Source of the DNA: Microbacterium jejuense | GTDB lineage: Bacteria; Actinomycetota; Actinomycetes; Actinomycetales; Microbacteriaceae | Assembly: GCF_019511665.1 (NCBI RefSeq) | Contig: NZ_JAEUAW010000001.1 | Location: 124,001-188,000, forward strand | Length of the DNA: 64,000 nucleotides | Direction of reading: 5' to 3' | In this document: positions 62,222 through 64,000 of the stretch, piece by piece | Layout: each line of letters begins with the position of its first letter | Numbering within the stretch: position 1 is the first letter of the stretch | Program-made: the position numbers and the translations under genes | Notes under the pieces: generated by a model | Seen by the model: only the letters and a program-made list of their open reading frames with translations | What the model was told of the DNA's origin: nothing | Database searches by the model: none

Positions 62222-62252
62222 TTGACGTTGGAATACCCCATGGGGGTATGGT
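62222..62252 (+). promoter_or_regulatory. Promoter of DHA2 exporter
   Basis: TTGACG (62222-62227) is the -35 box; GTATGG or TATGGT at 62246-62252 is the -10 box with an 18-19 nt spacer. The first CsoR-type site overlaps the spacer and -10. Confidence 0.6.
62233..62249. promoter_or_regulatory. CsoR-type operator 1
   Basis: ATACCCC-ATG-GGGGTAT, a perfect 17-bp dyad of the form TACCC-N-GGGTA bound by CsoR-family copper, sulphide or formaldehyde repressors. It covers the promoter of the DHA2 gene. Confidence 0.75.
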
Positions 62253-62269
62253 CGTTCCGTCCACTCGAG

Positions 62270-62286
62270 ATACCCGCAGGGGGTAT
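62270..62286. promoter_or_regulatory. CsoR-type operator 2
   Basis: ATACCCG-CAG-GGGGTAT, the same 17-bp dyad with one mismatch, centred 37 bp after the first. It lies in the transcript's 5' region, 20 bp before the start codon. Confidence 0.7.
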
Positions 62287-62306
62287 CCGGATCGAAGGAG
62301 ACGCGC

Positions 62307-63707
62307 ATGACCACCGTGACCCGGCCGACCCCCGACGTACGCAGGCGGTGGTGGGGACTCGCCCTCATCGCCACCGCGCAGTTCGTCGTCATCATGGACA
62401 CGTCGATCATCGGCGTCGCACTGCCCGACATCCAGCGAGCGCTCGGCTTCACTCCCGAGACCCTGTCGTGGGTGTTCAACGCGTATGTCGTGGCGTTCGG
62501 AGGACTGCTGCTGCTCGGCGGACGACTGTCCGACCTGCTCGGCGCGCGCAAGGTGTTCGCGGCGGGCTGGATCGTGCTGCTGGTCGGCTCGGTCATCGCC
62601 GGTCTCGCCGGCGGCGTCGGCGTCGAGATCGCCGGCCGCGTCGTCCAGGGAGCCGGCGCCGCGCTGATCGCCCCCGCGGCACTCACGCTGCTGATTACGC
62701 TGTTCGGCGGCACCGCGGATCTGCCGAAGGCCTTCGCCGTGTACGGCGCTGCGGCGCCCATCGGCGGATCCGTCGGCGTGTTCCTCGGTGGTGTGCTCAC
62801 CGAGTACGCCGGCTGGCCGTGGGTGTTCTACGTCACTGTGCCCATCGCGCTCGTCGTGCTGCTGCTGACCGGGGCGGCGCTGCCGTCGTCGCAGACCGGT
62901 CCGACCCGCTCGGGGCGCCGGCGCCTGGACGTCGGCGGAGCCCTCACGTCGACCCTCGGCCTCGCGGCCCTCGTGTTCGCCATCGTCCGTGCGCCCGAAG
63001 TCGGCTGGATCAGTCCGCAGACGCTCGTGCCGCTCGTCGGCGGCGCGGCCCTGCTGGTCGCCTTCCTCGCGATCGAGGCCCGCGTGCGCGAACCGCTCCT
63101 GCGCCTGTCGCTGCTGCGCCGTCCGCTCCTCGGCGGGGCGAACCTGGCGCAGCTGCTGCTCGGAGCGGCCTGGATCTCGATGTGGTACTTCCTGAACCTC
63201 CACCTGCAGAACGTGCTCGGCGCGACGCCGTTCCTCGCCGGTGCGGCGCTGCTGCCGATGACAGCGCTCATCGTGCTGGGCATGACGACCGTGTCACCGC
63301 GCCTGGCGGCGCGCTACGGCACGCGAGCGATGGTGACGTGGGGCTTCGTCCTGCTGGCCGCGGGTCTCGTGTGGCTGGCCTTCGCAGGACAGGGCGCGTA
63401 CGCGGTCGCGGTGCTCCCGGCCTCGCTCGTGGCGGCGGCGGGAATGGCACTGGCTTTCGTGCCCTCGCTCAGCGCCGCCATCTCGTCGGCGCCGCAGGAG
63501 GACGCCGGCGTCGCGTCTGGGCTGGTCAACACGAGCTATCAGATCGGCTCGGCGCTGGGGCTCGCGGTGCTGATCGCCGTGGTCTCCGCGCTGCCGCAAC
63601 CCGCCGACGGCGTCGACTACGGCGGTGGATTCCTCGGCGCGGCGATCGTCGCGGCTGTCGGCGCCCTCATCGCCCTGGCATCGCTGCGCGCCCCGCGCAC
63701 GCGCTGA
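62307..63707 (+). CDS. DHA2-family MFS exporter
   Basis: 466 residues. FVVIMDTSIIGVALPDIQRALG is the DHA2 motif D1 region, GGRLSDLLGARKVF the loop after span 2, and GRVVQGAGAALIAPAAL the antiporter motif C. About 14 spans expected. AAGGAG precedes the ATG. The tandem CsoR-type sites suggest expression in answer to copper, reactive sulphur or formaldehyde rather than to a drug. Confidence 0.9.
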   Translation: MTTVTRPTPDVRRRWWGLALIATAQFVVIMDTSIIGVALPDIQRALGFTPETLSWVFNAYVVAFGGLLLLGGRLSDLLGARKVFAAGWIVLLVGSVIAGLAGGVGVEIAGRVVQGAGAALIAPAALTLLITLFGGTADLPKAFAVYGAAAPIGGSVGVFLGGVLTEYAGWPWVFYVTVPIALVVLLLTGAALPSSQTGPTRSGRRRLDVGGALTSTLGLAALVFAIVRAPEVGWISPQTLVPLVGGAALLVAFLAIEARVREPLLRLSLLRRPLLGGANLAQLLLGAAWISMWYFLNLHLQNVLGATPFLAGAALLPMTALIVLGMTTVSPRLAARYGTRAMVTWGFVLLAAGLVWLAFAGQGAYAVAVLPASLVAAAGMALAFVPSLSAAISSAPQEDAGVASGLVNTSYQIGSALGLAVLIAVVSALPQPADGVDYGGGFLGAAIVAAVGALIALASLRAPRTR

Positions 63708-63716
63708 ACCGCACGG

Positions 63717-63754
63717 GACGAGAGGGTGGATGCCGCGGCATCCACCCCCTCGTC
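63717..63754. terminator. Bidirectional terminator with GGATGCC palindrome
   Basis: A 24-bp perfect palindrome (63724-63747, GGGTGGATGCCG and complement) inside outer arms GACGAG/CTCGTC, with one A-C mismatch between. It lies between convergent exporter and amidase genes. Confidence 0.88.
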
Positions 63755-63762
63755 CGCCCGGG

Positions 63763-64000
63763 TCAGCCGAGCTCGGGCGTGCGCGGGGGAGCCGTGCGCC
63801 GCGGACGCAGCGCCTCGAACGCGGCGGCCCAGGTGAGCAGGTCGACGTCGGCGTAGGCGCGGCCCGCGATCGTGAGACCGACCGGCATGCCGATGTCGCT
63901 CATCGTGCCCATCGGCACGGTCACCGTGGGGATCCCGAGGTGGCGGATCGCGAGGTTGCCGTTCGCGACCCACACGCCGTTGCGCCAGCCGAGATCGGCG
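63763..64000 (-). CDS. Amidase, C-terminal end (5' part outside window)
   Basis: The last 79 codons of an amidase-signature protein: ADLGWRNGVWVANGN, then LGIPTVTVPMGTMSDIGMPVGLTIAGR, which is the conserved C-terminal strand region of the family, and a short Pro/Arg-rich tail. The Ser-cisSer-Lys catalytic residues lie upstream, outside the window. Substrate unknown. Confidence 0.82.
   Translation of the reverse strand, partial: ADLGWRNGVWVANGNLAIRHLGIPTVTVPMGTMSDIGMPVGLTIAGRAYADVDLLTWAAAFEALRPRRTAPPRTPELG

Overview
The window looks like chromosomal DNA of a high-GC actinobacterium, most probably a Microbacteriaceae member (Microbacterium or close kin). The signs are roughly 70% G+C, dense coding on both strands, many leaderless starts with a TANNNT hexamer 6-7 nt before the start codon, DUF222-HNH and DUF2804 proteins, and an ECF42 sigma factor paired with a YCII/DGPF protein. 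No phage, transposase or CRISPR array was seen. The species cannot be named from this sequence alone.

Layout. 1-10214: a plant-polysaccharide/arabinose locus with the end of a GH42 galactosidase, a sugar ABC importer, a LacI regulator, a perfect 14-bp operator, then araD-araB-araA and an aldose 1-epimerase. 10296-14411: small stress-type and housekeeping genes, tRNA-Arg(ACG), a dehydratase-like/VOC fusion and an aminoglycoside-phosphotransferase-like kinase. 14621-22685: a coherent cluster of a metallophosphoesterase, an RpiR regulator, an ABC ATPase, a binding lipoprotein, a tyrosine-phosphatase-like protein, a second metallophosphoesterase and two permeases, probably for uptake of phosphorylated organic compounds. 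22746-31850: YdeI-like protein, a 41-residue small ORF coupled to an S51 peptidase, ECF42/YCII, a zinc-ribbon nuclease, DNA polymerase IV, and a Balon/Rv2629-like hibernation-factor operon beside a GreA-like protein.

31963-46843: L-serine dehydratase, thymidine kinase, an MFS-GH2-DUF2804 operon, an ABC-2 exporter, MarR, a DUF2207 membrane protein, DUF222-HNH, a P-loop kinase, a GyrI-like protein with a structured 5' leader, a membrane-protein pair and a NUDIX hydrolase. 46901-56934: a lipoprotein, DAHP synthase behind an aromatic leader peptide and attenuator, a TPR protein, MFS, DUF899, DUF4232, a transglycosylase-like protein, glucose-6-phosphate isomerase and a HAD phosphatase. 57020-64000: HNH, TetR/SDR, a lipase-like hydrolase, TetR/MFS with a 27-bp operator, a three-copy intergenic repeat, a DHA2 exporter behind two CsoR-type operators, and the end of an amidase gene.

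The signals I find most worth following are: (i) the heptamer GGATGCC/GGCATCC, present about 80 times by eye and repeatedly arranged as inverted pairs that form intergenic hairpins; (ii) the aromatic-amino-acid leader peptide and attenuator before DAHP synthase; (iii) the transporter-plus-three-phosphatases cluster; (iv) the structured leader or small RNA near 45100-45260; (v) the tandem CsoR-type operators before the DHA2 exporter.
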